From Actinomycetota bacterium (GTDB lineage Bacteria; Actinomycetota; Actinomycetes; S36-B12; UBA5976), in NCBI GenBank assembly GCA_009918865.1, contig RGCY01000011.1, positions 1 to 15,651 on the forward strand: a stretch of DNA of 15,651 bases. Direction: 5' to 3'. A model generated the notes under the pieces. That model was not told the DNA's origin. It ran no database searches and saw only the letters and a list, made by a program, of their open reading frames with translations. How positions within the stretch are numbered: position 1 is the stretch's first letter; every line of letters begins with the position of its first letter. The translations under genes were made by a program, and so were the position numbers. Of this stretch, positions 15,452-15,651 are shown piece by piece.

Positions 15452-15651
15452 ATGACCACGCATGTGTCAACTGATGCTGTGCCAGAGCCAGTGAATCGAG
15501 TGCCAGAGCACGACCATCCCACTTCTCGAACCACGCGCACATGGCTGCTCGTGGTCAGTGTGGTTGCCGTGCTCGCACTGTTCATGCCTATCTCCGCACT
15601 CACATCTACCGCTGGTCCGGCAGGTGCCGCAGGTAAAGACGGTGCGGTTGG
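15452..15651 (+). CDS. collagen-like membrane/secreted protein, N-terminal part (cut by window edge)
   Basis: Open frame of 66 complete codons running off the right edge. The start ATG 15452 follows a GAGGGGG ribosome site at 15441-15447. Residues 1-30 are polar with two Arg/Thr-rich stretches; residues 31-50 (WLLVVSVVAVLALFMPISAL) form one hydrophobic helix, either an uncleaved anchor or a signal peptide. Directly after it come Gly-x-y triplets GPA, GAA, GKD, GAV, G, the start of a collagen-like repeat domain. The Gly-x-y run is short here, so the collagen call rests on four triplets and could be a chance Gly-rich start of another secreted protein. If real, it would form a trimeric surface stalk. 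Confidence 0.65.
   Translation, partial: MTTHVSTDAVPEPVNRVPEHDHPTSRTTRTWLLVVSVVAVLALFMPISALTSTAGPAGAAGKDGAV

Overview
This 15.65 kb window looks like an ordinary chromosomal segment of an actinobacterium. The genes are densely packed with no rRNA, tRNA, insertion sequence, integrase or CRISPR array. Supporting signs are a CGDC mycoredoxin-like thiol protein, a two-domain glyoxalase-fold protein resembling mycobacterial Cfp30B, glutamine synthetase I next to an RDD-family membrane protein (a pairing also known in mycobacteria), and GTG starts without Shine-Dalgarno sequences. G+C appears to be in the middle fifties by eye (not counted), lower than Streptomyces, so a free-living or aquatic actinobacterium is a reasonable guess. 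I cannot name the order.

Layout from left to right. Positions 1-480 (minus) hold the N-terminal part of an MFS transporter that runs off the left edge. Then come three plus-strand genes: trmB (tRNA m7G46 methyltransferase), apt (adenine phosphoribosyltransferase) and an Old Yellow Enzyme of the YqjM type. The last of these overlaps, tail to tail, a minus-strand operon of three genes (5597 down to 2934) encoding an ABC-2 exporter: two permeases and an ATPase, coupled by 8-base and 3-base overlaps. Upstream on the same strand lies a DEDDh exonuclease. A divergent small zinc-ribbon protein (6505-6780) and a mycoredoxin-like protein (7127-6843) follow.

The middle of the window is a carbohydrate block. 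It contains a GH125 exo-alpha-1,6-mannosidase (minus), a tiny DUF2256 zinc protein, a GH13 alpha-glucosidase-type enzyme, and an orphan lipoprotein whose start codon overlaps the GH13 stop. The right part contains a two-domain VOC protein, a zinc-ribbon multi-pass membrane protein with a coding minisatellite, glnA with a strong terminator-like hairpin, a 376-base divergent intergenic region with a possible GlnR-type half-site pair, an RDD membrane protein, and the first 66 codons of a membrane-anchored or secreted collagen-like protein cut by the right edge.

I do not see a convincing new multi-gene system. The points most worth a second look are the collagen-like gene at the edge, the 9-bp tandem GTGAC array just upstream of the zinc-ribbon gene, the orphan lipoprotein coupled to the GH13 gene, the zinc-ribbon membrane protein with a 27-bp in-frame repeat, several short perfect inverted repeats in intergenic regions, and a recurring pattern of -10-like hexamers 6-8 bases before SD-less start codons, which suggests leaderless transcripts.
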